DNA from: Oscillospiraceae bacterium
GTDB lineage: Bacteria > Bacillota > Clostridia > Oscillospirales > Acutalibacteraceae
Assembly: GCA_003526845.1 (NCBI GenBank)
Contig: DPVM01000007.1
Coordinates: 107,174-171,173 of the forward strand
DNA length: 64,000 nucleotides
Direction of reading: 5' to 3'
Position 1 is the first letter of the stretch, and each line of letters opens with the position of its first letter. The notes beneath the pieces are model-generated. The model did not search any database. It was given only the letters and a program-made list of their open reading frames with translations, and was not told the DNA's origin. The translations under genes were made by a program, and so were the position numbers. Positions 1-7,683 of the stretch are shown here, piece by piece.

Positions 1-1389
1 AGAGCCGCTCTTAAGGAGTATGAACAAGAATACTTCGAGAAGAAGTGCGCTAAATCTAAAGAAATGATTACCGAAGCTAAGGAAGTTATCCCCGGCGGTG
101 TTCAGCACAACCTCGCTTTCAACTATCCTTTCCCAATCGTAATGGTTAAAGCAAAGGGCAACAGACTTTGGGATATCGACGGCAACGAATACTTCGATTT
201 CCTTCAGGCAGGCGGTCCTACAATCATCGGTTCAAACGACGATGTTGTTAAAGAAGAAGTCAAGAAACTTCTTGACGATTGCGGTCCTTCAACAGGTCTT
301 TTCCACCCATATGAGTACAAGCTTGCTAAAAAAATCAGCGAGTGCGTTCCTTCAGTAGAAATGTTCCGTATGCTCGGTTCAGGTACTGAGGCTTGTATGT
401 GTGCTGTTCGTGTTGCTCGTCTTGCAACAGGTCATAAGAATATAATTAAAATGGGCGGCGCTTACCACGGCTGGTCAGATCAGCTTGCTTGGGGTATGCG
501 TGTTCCTGGTACACTTAACCTTCAGTCACACGGTGTTCCTATGTTTGTATTCAAGCACACACAGGAATTCTTCCCGAACGATCTTAAAGACCTCGAGAAG
601 AAACTTAAAATCAACAAACTCCGCGGCGGCACAGCTGCTGTATTCATCGAGCCGTGCGGCCCTGAATCAGCTACCCGTCCGGTTGATAAGGACTTCCCGA
701 AGGGTGTTCAGGCTCTTTGCCGTAAGTATGGCGCTCTTCTTGTATGCGATGAGGTTGTTACCGGCTTCCGTATCGGTCTTTCAGGTGCTCAAGGCTATTA
801 TGGTATTGACCCTGATATTACAATCTTCGGTAAGATTATCGCAGGCGGCTATCCGGGTGCAGGCGGCATCGGCGGCCACAGAGAAGTTATGAAATATCTC
901 GGTGCAGGTCTTGATAAGGCTGAAGGCAAGAAGATTCACAAGGCAATGTGTGGCGGTACAATGGCTGCTACTCCGATTTCTTGTTGCGCAGGTTATACAG
1001 TAATTAACGAAATCGAAAAGAGAAATGCTTGCCAGGTTGCAGGTCAAATGGCTGACAGACTTGTTAAGGGTCTTAACGATTCTATCAAAAAGTATGATCT
1101 TCCTTTCGTTTGCTACAATGTCGGCTCAATTTGTCAGCTTCACACTGTTGCTACAATGCACTTCAGAATTAACTGGAAAAAGCCTTGGACAATTCCGTCG
1201 GTACTTAAAGAAACAGGCATCCGTCAAACAGAGATGCAGTACATGGGCGCTGCTTACATGGCAGAAGGTCTTGTTACACTTGCAGGCTCTCGTCTTTACA
1301 CCTCAAGCGCTTATACCGAAGAGGATATTGATGAATGCATCAGAAGATTCGACAAGGTTCTTTCCAAGTGCGAAAAGATTGATTACTAA
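1..1389 (+). CDS. Class III (GSA-type) PLP-dependent aminotransferase, 5' end outside window
   Basis: This is an aspartate aminotransferase-fold, class III enzyme of the glutamate-1-semialdehyde aminomutase/transaminase type. The first in-frame ATG is at 64, but the frame is open back to base 1 and the upstream residues (RAALKEYEQEYF) look like real protein, so the true start lies outside the window. Visible features, numbered from the ATG at 64: the PLP-phosphate loop GSGTEA near 104, the AYHGW motif near 133, the pyridine-binding Asp in VCDEVVTGF near 229, and the Schiff-base lysine in IFGKIIAGG near 257. The substrate cannot be read from sequence. The next gene, a class II aldolase family protein, starts 63 bases downstream with its own ribosome binding site. 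The pair could act together in amino-polyol or amino-sugar breakdown; that is inference from context. Confidence 0.85.
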   Translation, partial: RAALKEYEQEYFEKKCAKSKEMITEAKEVIPGGVQHNLAFNYPFPIVMVKAKGNRLWDIDGNEYFDFLQAGGPTIIGSNDDVVKEEVKKLLDDCGPSTGLFHPYEYKLAKKISECVPSVEMFRMLGSGTEACMCAVRVARLATGHKNIIKMGGAYHGWSDQLAWGMRVPGTLNLQSHGVPMFVFKHTQEFFPNDLKDLEKKLKINKLRGGTAAVFIEPCGPESATRPVDKDFPKGVQALCRKYGALLVCDEVVTGFRIGLSGAQGYYGIDPDITIFGKIIAGGYPGAGGIGGHREVMKYLGAGLDKAEGKKIHKAMCGGTMAATPISCCAGYTVINEIEKRNACQVAGQMADRLVKGLNDSIKKYDLPFVCYNVGSICQLHTVATMHFRINWKKPWTIPSVLKETGIRQTEMQYMGAAYMAEGLVTLAGSRLYTSSAYTEEDIDECIRRFDKVLSKCEKIDY

Positions 1390-1452
1390 TCAAATATAAT
1401 TTAAGGGAGCGGGGCAACTCGCTCTCTTTAATGGCTTATATAGGAGAAAAAT

Positions 1453-2667
1453 ATGGCTTACGAAATTCAAGAAGCTAAAGAATTAGTTGTAAAAGCAGGA
1501 AAGGAACTTATCGAAAAGGGACTTATCGCTCGTACATGGGGCAACGTTTCGGCTCGTATTTCCGATACACAGTTTGTTATCACTCCGTCAGGCAGAGCAT
1601 ATGAGGACTTAACTCCCGATGAAATCGTTGTTGTTAATATCGACGATTGCTCATACGAGGGCGACATTAAGCCGTCATCGGAAAAGGGCGTTCACGCTGC
1701 CGCTTATCGTCATCATCCAACAGTTGATTTCGTTATTCATACTCACCAAAAGGCTGCAACAATCGTCAGCATCACAGGTATGACAGTAACAAATGTTTAT
1801 GACGAGTTCAAGGGCATTCTCGGCGACACTGTTCCTTGCGCAAAATATGCAATGTCAACAACAGAGCCTCTTCGCAAAAATGTTGAAGAGTGCATTATAG
1901 AAAACCCAAGCGCTCGCGCAATTATGCTTATGCACCACGGCGCACTTGTTATGGGCGACGATTATGACCACGCTTTCGCTCTTGCCGAAAATCTTGAGGC
2001 TTGTTGCGATAAGGTTATTAAGGATAACTATCTCCGTCATTCTTGGGAAAAGACTTATTCCGACGACGCTAAGAGAGCATATTTCCTTGACAAAAAAGAC
2101 GCAGGCAAAATGCCTGAGTCAATTTGTGACCTCGGCTCATCTGTAAGATGTGGAAACACTTTCACTCTTACAGTCGGCGACAAAACACTTGATGTCAGCA
2201 CAGACAACGGCGTCGGTGTAAACGGTATCGCTCCTAAGGTTGAAAAAATTCACCGCGCTATTTATAACGCAACCGGTTGCACAATGATTAAGCATGTTAC
2301 AACTCCCGATGTTGTCGCTGTTTCTTGCACCGGCGAAAATATGCGCCCGATGATTGATGACTTCGCTCAAATCGTTGGTCTTGATGTTAAAAATGAACCT
2401 TGGATTAACGGCGATACAGACGAATGTGCAAAGGCAATTGCTAAAGCCGCAAAGGGAAGAAACGCTGTTCTTATCGAGGGCAACGGCGCTCTTGTATTCG
2501 GTAATACAGAGGGCGACATTCAAGCCCTTGAGATTATTATGGATAAGGGCTGCGCCGCAGTTGTTGATTGCGACATCTTCAATCGTCCGCACTATGTTCC
2601 AAAGGCAGAATGCTTCCTTATGAGAACAGTTTATCTTGCAAAGTATTCAAAGCAAATTGATGAATAA
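1453..2667 (+). CDS. Double-domain class II aldolase/adducin family protein
   Basis: The protein has 404 residues, about twice the usual length of the family (about 210-230). Residues about 5-200 form a standard class II aldolase domain: RTWGNVSARI near the N-terminus, the phosphate-binding TPSGRAYEDL, the metal ligands in IHTHQKA near 97, and MHHGALVMG near 160. Residues about 225-400 look like a second, diverged copy: HRAIYNATG and IKHVTTPD align with the HTH region, and EGNGALVFG replaces HHGALVMG, so most metal ligands are gone. The expected reaction is aldol cleavage or epimerisation of a sugar phosphate (fuculose-, rhamnulose- or ribulose-phosphate type). AGGAG stands before the ATG. 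It is followed by a strong terminator. Confidence 0.8.
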   Translation: MAYEIQEAKELVVKAGKELIEKGLIARTWGNVSARISDTQFVITPSGRAYEDLTPDEIVVVNIDDCSYEGDIKPSSEKGVHAAAYRHHPTVDFVIHTHQKAATIVSITGMTVTNVYDEFKGILGDTVPCAKYAMSTTEPLRKNVEECIIENPSARAIMLMHHGALVMGDDYDHAFALAENLEACCDKVIKDNYLRHSWEKTYSDDAKRAYFLDKKDAGKMPESICDLGSSVRCGNTFTLTVGDKTLDVSTDNGVGVNGIAPKVEKIHRAIYNATGCTMIKHVTTPDVVAVSCTGENMRPMIDDFAQIVGLDVKNEPWINGDTDECAKAIAKAAKGRNAVLIEGNGALVFGNTEGDIQALEIIMDKGCAAVVDCDIFNRPHYVPKAECFLMRTVYLAKYSKQIDE

Positions 2668-2700
2668 TTGAATAGATAAAATTTAAAAGTATAAATTACA

Positions 2701-2727
2701 AAAGGAGGTCATATGACCTCCTTTTTC
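2701..2727 (+). terminator. Intrinsic terminator after the aldolase gene
   Basis: A perfect 12-bp inverted repeat (AAAGGAGGTCAT and its complement, 2701-2724) runs into T5. It works mainly for the plus strand and may also stop the convergent Nudix gene. The 5' arm happens to contain a Shine-Dalgarno-like sequence, but no gene follows on this strand. Confidence 0.85.
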
Positions 2728-2747
2728 TTATGTTCAAATATTGTTAA

Positions 2748-3365
2748 TCAGTCAAACACAGTTTCCCAATTGTTGCTTTCGTGCGCCTCAAAACACATTT
2801 TGATTTGCTCCTCGTTATTCTTTTCGGTTGCAAGGGAGGGGAGAGAGTCAAGCGAAAAATAGTCAAAACCGACTGTTTCGGTGTTTTCTTTAAATTCACC
2901 GCCCGTTGCAGTGCATAAAACAAAAATTTTGCATACTTTGTAGGCGTATCGCGGTTTGTTGTGCTTTTCTCTGTCCTGCACGGCTATAATTTTATCCGCC
3001 GTGACATCAAGCCCCGATTCTTCCTTGACCTCTTTGATAGTGTTTTCTTTGACGGAACAGTTTACATCAACCCAGCCGCCGGGGAGCGACCATGTGCCGT
3101 TGTTTTCTTTGACAAGGAGTATTTTGTCTTCCTTGAAAATTGCCGCGCGTGTGTCGATTTTCGGCGTTTGATAACCGATTTCATTGCAGAACAGGGTCTT
3201 GACTTTTTCGCTGTCAAGACCGCTTTTGTTTGCAATTATTTCTGCCGAAATTTCACGGATTCGTTCATACCGCTCCAAATCAAATTTATCCTTGCCGTAT
3301 GTCAGCCCCGCTTGCGCAAGACTTTGCAACTCAATCGCCCAGTCAAGCCAAATATCCTTTTCCAT
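2748..3365 (-). CDS. Nudix hydrolase with N-terminal NUDIX_N_2-type domain (YjhB-like)
   Basis: This 205-residue protein begins with a helical domain (WLDWAIELQSLAQAGLTYGKDKFDLERYERI) typical of the ADP-ribose pyrophosphatase-like YjhB group. The Nudix fold follows from about 70. The Nudix box lies near 97-120 and contains KEVKEESGL in place of REUxEExGU. The metal-binding EE pair is kept, the Arg is Lys, and the first Glu of the box (Gx5E) is Cys (GWVDVNCS), an unusual change confirmed in the DNA. Hydrolysis of a nucleoside diphosphate linked to another group is expected; the substrate is unknown. The ATG is preceded by AAGGATGGG. It lies downstream of pqqD beyond a hairpin, so it may be a separate unit. 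Confidence 0.8.
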   Translation of the reverse strand: MEKDIWLDWAIELQSLAQAGLTYGKDKFDLERYERIREISAEIIANKSGLDSEKVKTLFCNEIGYQTPKIDTRAAIFKEDKILLVKENNGTWSLPGGWVDVNCSVKENTIKEVKEESGLDVTADKIIAVQDREKHNKPRYAYKVCKIFVLCTATGGEFKENTETVGFDYFSLDSLPSLATEKNNEEQIKMCFEAHESNNWETVFD

Positions 3366-3380
3366 ATAGTCCCATCCTTA

Positions 3381-3435
3381 TAAAAATGCCTATGTAAGTA
3401 CACTGCAATTTTACACAATGTACCGTCATAGGCAT
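3381..3435 (-). terminator. Terminator at the end of the transketolase-pqqD operon
   Basis: On the minus strand ATGCCTATG pairs with CATAGGCAT, with a second inner stem GTACA/TGTAC, followed by TTTTTA. It sits 5 bases past the pqqD stop and separates it from the Nudix gene. Confidence 0.7.
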
Positions 3436-3439
3436 GCTT

Positions 3440-3706
3440 TTATTCGTCTAAAAGATTGTTTTCTTTCAGCATTGTAATGAATTTTTTTAAATCTTCCTCT
3501 GCGCGTGATTTTTCAACATCGTATTCGCTTGTGATTTTTTTAATCGCATCGTCAAATGTTGTGTCATTTTGCAAACAGTCCCAAAAGAACGAGCCGCTCT
3601 CGTTGAGAGTAATCATTCCGTTGAACTCGCTAGCCTCTTTGCCGACAGGTACAACAATGTATGAGCCGGCAATTTCGCGCTTTGCAAATCCGTTTTTAAT
3701 CTTCAT
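3440..3706 (-). CDS. PqqD-family peptide-binding protein (orphan)
   Basis: This 88-residue protein matches the PqqD family: a beta-rich N-terminal half with VVPVGKEASEFNGMITLNESG, followed by FFWDCL and a helical tail with EYDVEKSRAEEDLKKFITML. In RiPP pathways PqqD-like proteins act as the recognition element that hands a precursor peptide to a radical SAM or other maturase. Here its ATG overlaps the transketolase stop codon by one base (TAATG), so the two are translationally coupled. No precursor peptide or radical SAM gene lies beside it; the nearest RiPP maturase is the SCIFF enzyme about 9 kb away. Its role next to transketolase is unknown. Confidence 0.75.
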   Translation of the reverse strand: MKIKNGFAKREIAGSYIVVPVGKEASEFNGMITLNESGSFFWDCLQNDTTFDDAIKKITSEYDVEKSRAEEDLKKFITMLKENNLLDE

Positions 3707-4647
3707 TATTTAACAAAATCCTCTGCTGTTTTAACAATGTTTTCTGCGCTTAAACCGAATTGCTTTAAAAGCTCCTTTGCCGGTCCCGAATGACCGAATT
3801 CATCGTTTACGCCGATTCTCTTAACCGGAGTAGGGCAGTTCTCGCTGAGCGCCACACAAACGGCCTCGCCTAATCCGCCGATAATGTTGTGCTCCTCAAC
3901 AGTGATAACCTTGCCGGTTTTCTTTGCCGATTTAACAATAAGCTCCGTGTCAAGCGGCTTGATTGTCGCAATGTTGATTACCTCTGCGTCGATGCCTTTT
4001 GCCTCAAGCTCCTTTGCGGCTTCGATAGCCTCAGCTACCATAAGACCGTTTGCAATGATAGAAACATCGTTACCCTCTTTGATAACCTCACCCTTGCCGA
4101 TTTCAAACTTGTAGCTGTCATCGTGGAATACAGGCACTGCAAGTCTGCCGAATCTGAGATAAACGGGTCCCTCATATTTGTATGCGGCTTTTACTGCCTG
4201 CTTTGCTTCAATATCGTCAGCAGGGCAGATAACAACCATTCCCGGGATAGAGCGCATCAAAGCGAAATCCTCACAGCATTGGTGGCTTGCGCCGTCTTCA
4301 CCTACGGAAATACCTGCGTGTGTTGCACCGATTTTCACATTGAGGTGAGGGTATCCGATTGAGTTTCTTACCTGCTCAAAAGCTCTGCCTGCCGCAAACA
4401 TGGCAAAACTTGATGCAAACGGAATAAGACCCATTGTCGAAAGTCCTGCCGCAACGCATACCATGTCTGCCTCTGCAATGCCGCAGTTGAAATGCTTTTC
4501 GGGATATTCCTTTTTGAAAATTCCTGTTTTTGTTGCCGCCGAAAGGTCTGCGTCAAGAACAACAAGCTTGTCGGCGCCCTCTGCTGCAAGTTCTTTTAAC
4601 GCGTTACCGTAGCTGTCACGCGTTGCAATGTTTTTTACTTCAGCCAT
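3706..4647 (-). CDS. Transketolase, C-terminal subunit
   Basis: With 313 residues this carries the pyrimidine-binding and C-terminal domains of a two-gene transketolase. Visible are GIAEADMVCVAAGLS near 57 with the Glu that activates thiamine diphosphate, the GATHAGISVGEDGASHQ segment near 108, and the C-terminal domain with TVEEHNIIGGLGEAV near 250. It should form a heterotetramer with the upstream gene product and transfer two-carbon ketol units between sugar phosphates in the non-oxidative pentose phosphate pathway. GGAGG at the end of the upstream gene serves the ATG, and only two bases separate the genes. It feeds from the arabinose genes and rpiB found elsewhere in the window. Confidence 0.92.
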   Translation of the reverse strand: MAEVKNIATRDSYGNALKELAAEGADKLVVLDADLSAATKTGIFKKEYPEKHFNCGIAEADMVCVAAGLSTMGLIPFASSFAMFAAGRAFEQVRNSIGYPHLNVKIGATHAGISVGEDGASHQCCEDFALMRSIPGMVVICPADDIEAKQAVKAAYKYEGPVYLRFGRLAVPVFHDDSYKFEIGKGEVIKEGNDVSIIANGLMVAEAIEAAKELEAKGIDAEVINIATIKPLDTELIVKSAKKTGKVITVEEHNIIGGLGEAVCVALSENCPTPVKRIGVNDEFGHSGPAKELLKQFGLSAENIVKTAEDFVK

Positions 4648-4649
4648 TT

Positions 4650-5501
4650 TTACGCCTCCAATTCTGCCATCTTGGCATTCAATTCTTTCATAGCAATGTT
4701 GTATTCTTCCTCGTTAGGAGCTTTTCCGTGCCATCCTACTTGGTTTTCCATGTAAGATACGCCAAGACCCTTAACCGTCTTCATAATGATGCCGAAAGGC
4801 TTGCCGCTGCCGCGATTAGCGTGGAATGCGTCAAATGCCTTGTCGATTTCGTCAAAATCGTTTCCGTTGATTGTCACATAATTAAGACCGAAAGCCTTGA
4901 GCTTCTCGTCAATCGGCTCTGCGCTCATAACATCCTTGCAAGCGCCGTCAATCTGAAGTCCGTTAACATCAATGATTACGCAAAGATTGTCGAGTTTGTA
5001 TTGGCTTGCAAACATCATTGCTTCCCAAACCTGACCCTCTTCGATTTCGCCGTCGCCCAAAAGGGTATATACTCTGATTTCGTCTTTGCCGAGATATTTT
5101 GCACCTTTAGCCATGCCTGCCGCAACGCTGATGCCTTGACCGAGTGAGCCTGTGCTCATGTCAATGCCCGGCACGGTGTTCATATTCGGGTGACCCTGAA
5201 GGTATGAGCCGATATGACGGAGTGTTTTCAAATCCTCAACAGGGAAAAATCCCTTGTATGCAAGTGCACTGTAAAGACCCGGTGCACAGTGACCCTTTGA
5301 AAGTACAAATCTGTCTCTGTCGTCCCATTTCGGGTCCTTTGCGTTGTATCTCATCTCTTTGCCATAGAGGTATGCAAAAAGGTCTGCCGATGAAAGCGAA
5401 CCGCCCGGATGACCGGCTTTTGCGTTATATGTGCCCTCGATAATGCCCATTCTTATTTGAGTGGCAAATATCTCAAGCTCCTTTTTAGTTTGATTGTCCA
5501 T
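4650..5501 (-). CDS. Transketolase, N-terminal (thiamine diphosphate-binding) subunit
   Basis: This is the N-terminal half of split transketolase, 283 residues. Motifs: GHPGGSLSSADL near 32 (substrate and cofactor His), KGHCAPGLYSAL near 69, and the thiamine diphosphate motif GDGEIEEGQVWEA near 148, closing with DVNGLQIDG. The frame is open to 5528, but the ATG at 5501 has AAAGGAG at the right distance and the family N-terminus, so it is chosen. It is first in the operon with the C-terminal subunit and the PqqD-like protein. A TTGCAC-17-TACAAT promoter lies upstream. Confidence 0.92.
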   Translation of the reverse strand: MDNQTKKELEIFATQIRMGIIEGTYNAKAGHPGGSLSSADLFAYLYGKEMRYNAKDPKWDDRDRFVLSKGHCAPGLYSALAYKGFFPVEDLKTLRHIGSYLQGHPNMNTVPGIDMSTGSLGQGISVAAGMAKGAKYLGKDEIRVYTLLGDGEIEEGQVWEAMMFASQYKLDNLCVIIDVNGLQIDGACKDVMSAEPIDEKLKAFGLNYVTINGNDFDEIDKAFDAFHANRGSGKPFGIIMKTVKGLGVSYMENQVGWHGKAPNEEEYNIAMKELNAKMAELEA

Positions 5502-5532
5502 AGCCCAATCTCCTTTGTTTTTTATCACTATT

Positions 5533-5561
5533 ATTGTAACAAATTAAACAGCTTTGTGCAA
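5533..5561 (-). promoter_or_regulatory. Sigma-A-type promoter for the transketolase operon
   Basis: On the minus strand TTGCAC, a 17-base spacer and TACAAT lie 32 bases ahead of the ATG at 5501. The rest of the 5502-5697 gap is AT-rich with nothing else recognised apart from the terminator at its far end. Confidence 0.55.
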
Positions 5562-5640
5562 TATCAATTTTGTAAATATAATATGTATTCTCATTATATA
5601 TTATATACAATCTCAATAATATTCATAAAAAACAGCATAA

Positions 5641-5677
5641 ATAAAAGCTCCGCGCGGTTGCCCGAACGGAGCCTTTT
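5641..5677 (-). terminator. Terminator after the GGGtGRT gene
   Basis: On the minus strand GCTCCG pairs with CGGAGC around a 14-base loop and is followed by TTTTAT. It lies about 25 bases beyond the stop of the GGGtGRT gene. Confidence 0.6.
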
Positions 5678-5697
5678 GTTTATAGGTAAGATGTTAA

Positions 5698-6696
5698 TTA
5701 TTTGCTTGCTTCTTCAACTGCAACTGCGCATGCAACTGTTGCACCAACCATCGGGTTGTTACCCATACCGATAAGTCCCATCATCTCAACGTGAGCCGGA
5801 ACTGAAGATGAGCCTGCAAACTGTGCATCGCTGTGCATTCTGCCCATAGTATCTGTCATACCGTAAGAAGCAGGACCTGCAGCCATGTTATCAGGATGAA
5901 GTGTACGGCCTGTGCCGCCGCCTGATGCTACTGAGAAATATTTCTTGCCCTTTTCAACACATTCCTTCTTGTATGTGCCTGCAACAGGGTGTTGGAAACG
6001 AGTCGGGTTTGTTGAGTTACCTGTGATAGAAACATCAACGCCCTCTTTCCACATGATAGCAACGCCTTCTGTTACATCGTTAGCGCCGTAGCAGTTAACC
6101 TTTGCACGAAGACCGTCTGAATATGCCTTGCGGAATACTTCCTTAACCTCACCGGTGTAGTAATCCATCTCTGTTTCAACATATGTGAAACCGTTGATTC
6201 TTGCGATGATTTGAGCAGCGTCTTTGCCGAGACCGTTAAGAATAACTCTGAGAGGAGTCTTTCTTACTTTGTTAGCCTTTTCGGCAATACCGATTGCACC
6301 CTCTGCGGCAGCGAATGATTCGTGACCTGCAAGGAATGCGAAGCACTCTGTGTCCTCTTCAAGAAGCATCTTGCCGAGGTTACCGTGACCGAGACCAACT
6401 TTTCTCTGGTCAGCAACAGAACCCGGGATGCAGAAGCTTTGAAGACCCTCGCCGATTGCTGCAGCAGCGTCGGCAGCTCTTGTAGCGCCCTTCTTGAGAG
6501 CGATTGCGCAACCTACTGTGTAAGCCCACTTTGCGTTCTCAAAGCAGATTGGCTGAATGCCTTCAACGATTTTGTAAGGGTCAAATCCCTTAGCTTGGCA
6601 GATTTCTCTGCACTCTTCGATTGATTTAATGTCATATTTAGCGAGAACTTCAAGAATTTGCTTCTCTCTTCTCTCATAAGATTCAAATAAAGCCAT
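5698..6696 (-). CDS. GGGtGRT family protein
   Basis: This 332-residue protein belongs to the conserved family of unknown function named for its GGGTGRT motif, here near residue 260 in VASGGGTGRTLHPDN. Other features are glycine-rich stretches such as VGLGHGNLGKMLLEEDT and the C-terminal GMGNNPMVGATVACAVAV. There is no signal peptide or membrane segment. AGGAGG precedes the ATG. It follows a NifU-like protein by 17 bases, and this pairing recurs in anaerobes, which points to a shared role in handling iron-sulfur clusters or a related cofactor; that is inference, and no biochemical activity can be assigned. Confidence 0.85.
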   Translation of the reverse strand: MALFESYERREKQILEVLAKYDIKSIEECREICQAKGFDPYKIVEGIQPICFENAKWAYTVGCAIALKKGATRAADAAAAIGEGLQSFCIPGSVADQRKVGLGHGNLGKMLLEEDTECFAFLAGHESFAAAEGAIGIAEKANKVRKTPLRVILNGLGKDAAQIIARINGFTYVETEMDYYTGEVKEVFRKAYSDGLRAKVNCYGANDVTEGVAIMWKEGVDVSITGNSTNPTRFQHPVAGTYKKECVEKGKKYFSVASGGGTGRTLHPDNMAAGPASYGMTDTMGRMHSDAQFAGSSSVPAHVEMMGLIGMGNNPMVGATVACAVAVEEASK

Positions 6697-6713
6697 TTTT
6701 GTGTCCTCCTTAA

Positions 6714-7406
6714 TTATTCTTTTCTCGGGTCGATGATTTTAACTGCGTCATTAACTCTGCCGTATTGACCTTGAGCTTTTTCAAATGCAGTGTTTGCATC
6801 GTCGCCGCCTTTGATGAAGTCCATCATCTTGCCGAAGTTAACGAATTTGTAACCGATGATTTCGTTGTCCTCGTCAAGAGCAAGACCTGTTACATAACCA
6901 TCTGTCATTTCAAGATAACGAGGGCCTTTTGCAAGTGTGCCATACATTGTACCAACCTGTGAACGAAGGCCTTTGCCGAGGTCCTCAAGTCCTGCACCGA
7001 TTGTAAGACCGTCCTCTGAGAATGCAGATTGTGAACGACCGTAAACAATCTGGAGGAAAAGCTCTCTCATAGCTGTGTTGATAGCGTCACAAACAAGGTC
7101 TGTGTTGAGAGCCTCAAGTATTGTTCTGCCCGGGAGAATTTCAGCAGCCATGGCAGCCGAGTGAGTCATACCTGAGCATCCTACTGTTTCAACAAGAGCC
7201 TCTTGAATAACGCCCTCCTTGATGTTAAGGCTGAGCTTGCATGTACCCTGTTGAGGTGCGCACCAGCCGATACCGTGTGTGAAGCCGGAAATGTCTTTGA
7301 TTTCCTTAGCCTTAACCCATTTTGCCTCTTCTGGGATTGGAGCAGCACCGTGAGCAACGCCCTGAGCTACAGGACACATTGTTTCAACTTCGTGTGAATA
7401 AGTCAT
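6714..7406 (-). CDS. NifU/IscU-like iron-sulfur scaffold-type protein
   Basis: This 230-residue protein carries a NifU N-terminal-like region: HGIGWCAPQQGTCKLSL and VETVGCSGMTHSAAMAAEIL supply cysteines near 49, 57 and 75, with a further Cys near 105, matching the spacing idea of cluster-scaffold proteins. The C-terminal 80 residues (GYVTGLALDEDNEIIGYKF and beyond) are an extra domain. It is probably a scaffold or carrier acting with the GGGtGRT protein just downstream. GGAAGGAG precedes the ATG. A TTGAAG-17-TATAAT promoter is visible upstream. Function beyond cluster binding is inferred. Confidence 0.8.
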   Translation of the reverse strand: MTYSHEVETMCPVAQGVAHGAAPIPEEAKWVKAKEIKDISGFTHGIGWCAPQQGTCKLSLNIKEGVIQEALVETVGCSGMTHSAAMAAEILPGRTILEALNTDLVCDAINTAMRELFLQIVYGRSQSAFSEDGLTIGAGLEDLGKGLRSQVGTMYGTLAKGPRYLEMTDGYVTGLALDEDNEIIGYKFVNFGKMMDFIKGGDDANTAFEKAQGQYGRVNDAVKIIDPRKE

Positions 7407-7486
7407 TTTAATTAACTCCTTCCTTTTAATTCCGTTTCAGCCTGCAAAAACGCAGTCCGATAATAATTTCTAAAATTATCGTAAAT

Positions 7487-7515
7487 ATTATACCCAATTT
7501 GTCTTCTCTCTTCAA
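7487..7515 (-). promoter_or_regulatory. Promoter of the NifU-like/GGGtGRT operon
   Basis: TTGAAG, a 17-base spacer and TATAAT on the minus strand, about 80 bases ahead of the first ATG. An AT-rich inverted repeat around 7459-7481 lies in the leader. The rest of the 274-base gap is plain AT-rich sequence apart from the divergent promoter at 7622. Confidence 0.6.
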
Positions 7516-7621
7516 GTATTAATGTGAATTTTTGACATTATTTTATATATTTATTTTAACCTTTTGCAAAAATTGTTTATTTTTAACTAAAATTGTACCT
7601 TTATTGTGTTATTTGTGTTAA

Positions 7622-7650
7622 TTGACAGCCGATTTTTACAGGGCTATAAT
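7622..7650 (+). promoter_or_regulatory. Perfect-consensus sigma-A promoter
   Basis: TTGACA, a 17-base spacer and TATAAT on the plus strand, 34 bases ahead of the membrane protein start. Both hexamers match the consensus exactly, so the gene is expected to be well expressed in vegetative cells. Confidence 0.75.
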
Positions 7651-7683
7651 GTATTTACAGTATCGCTTTAAGGAGAAACGGTG

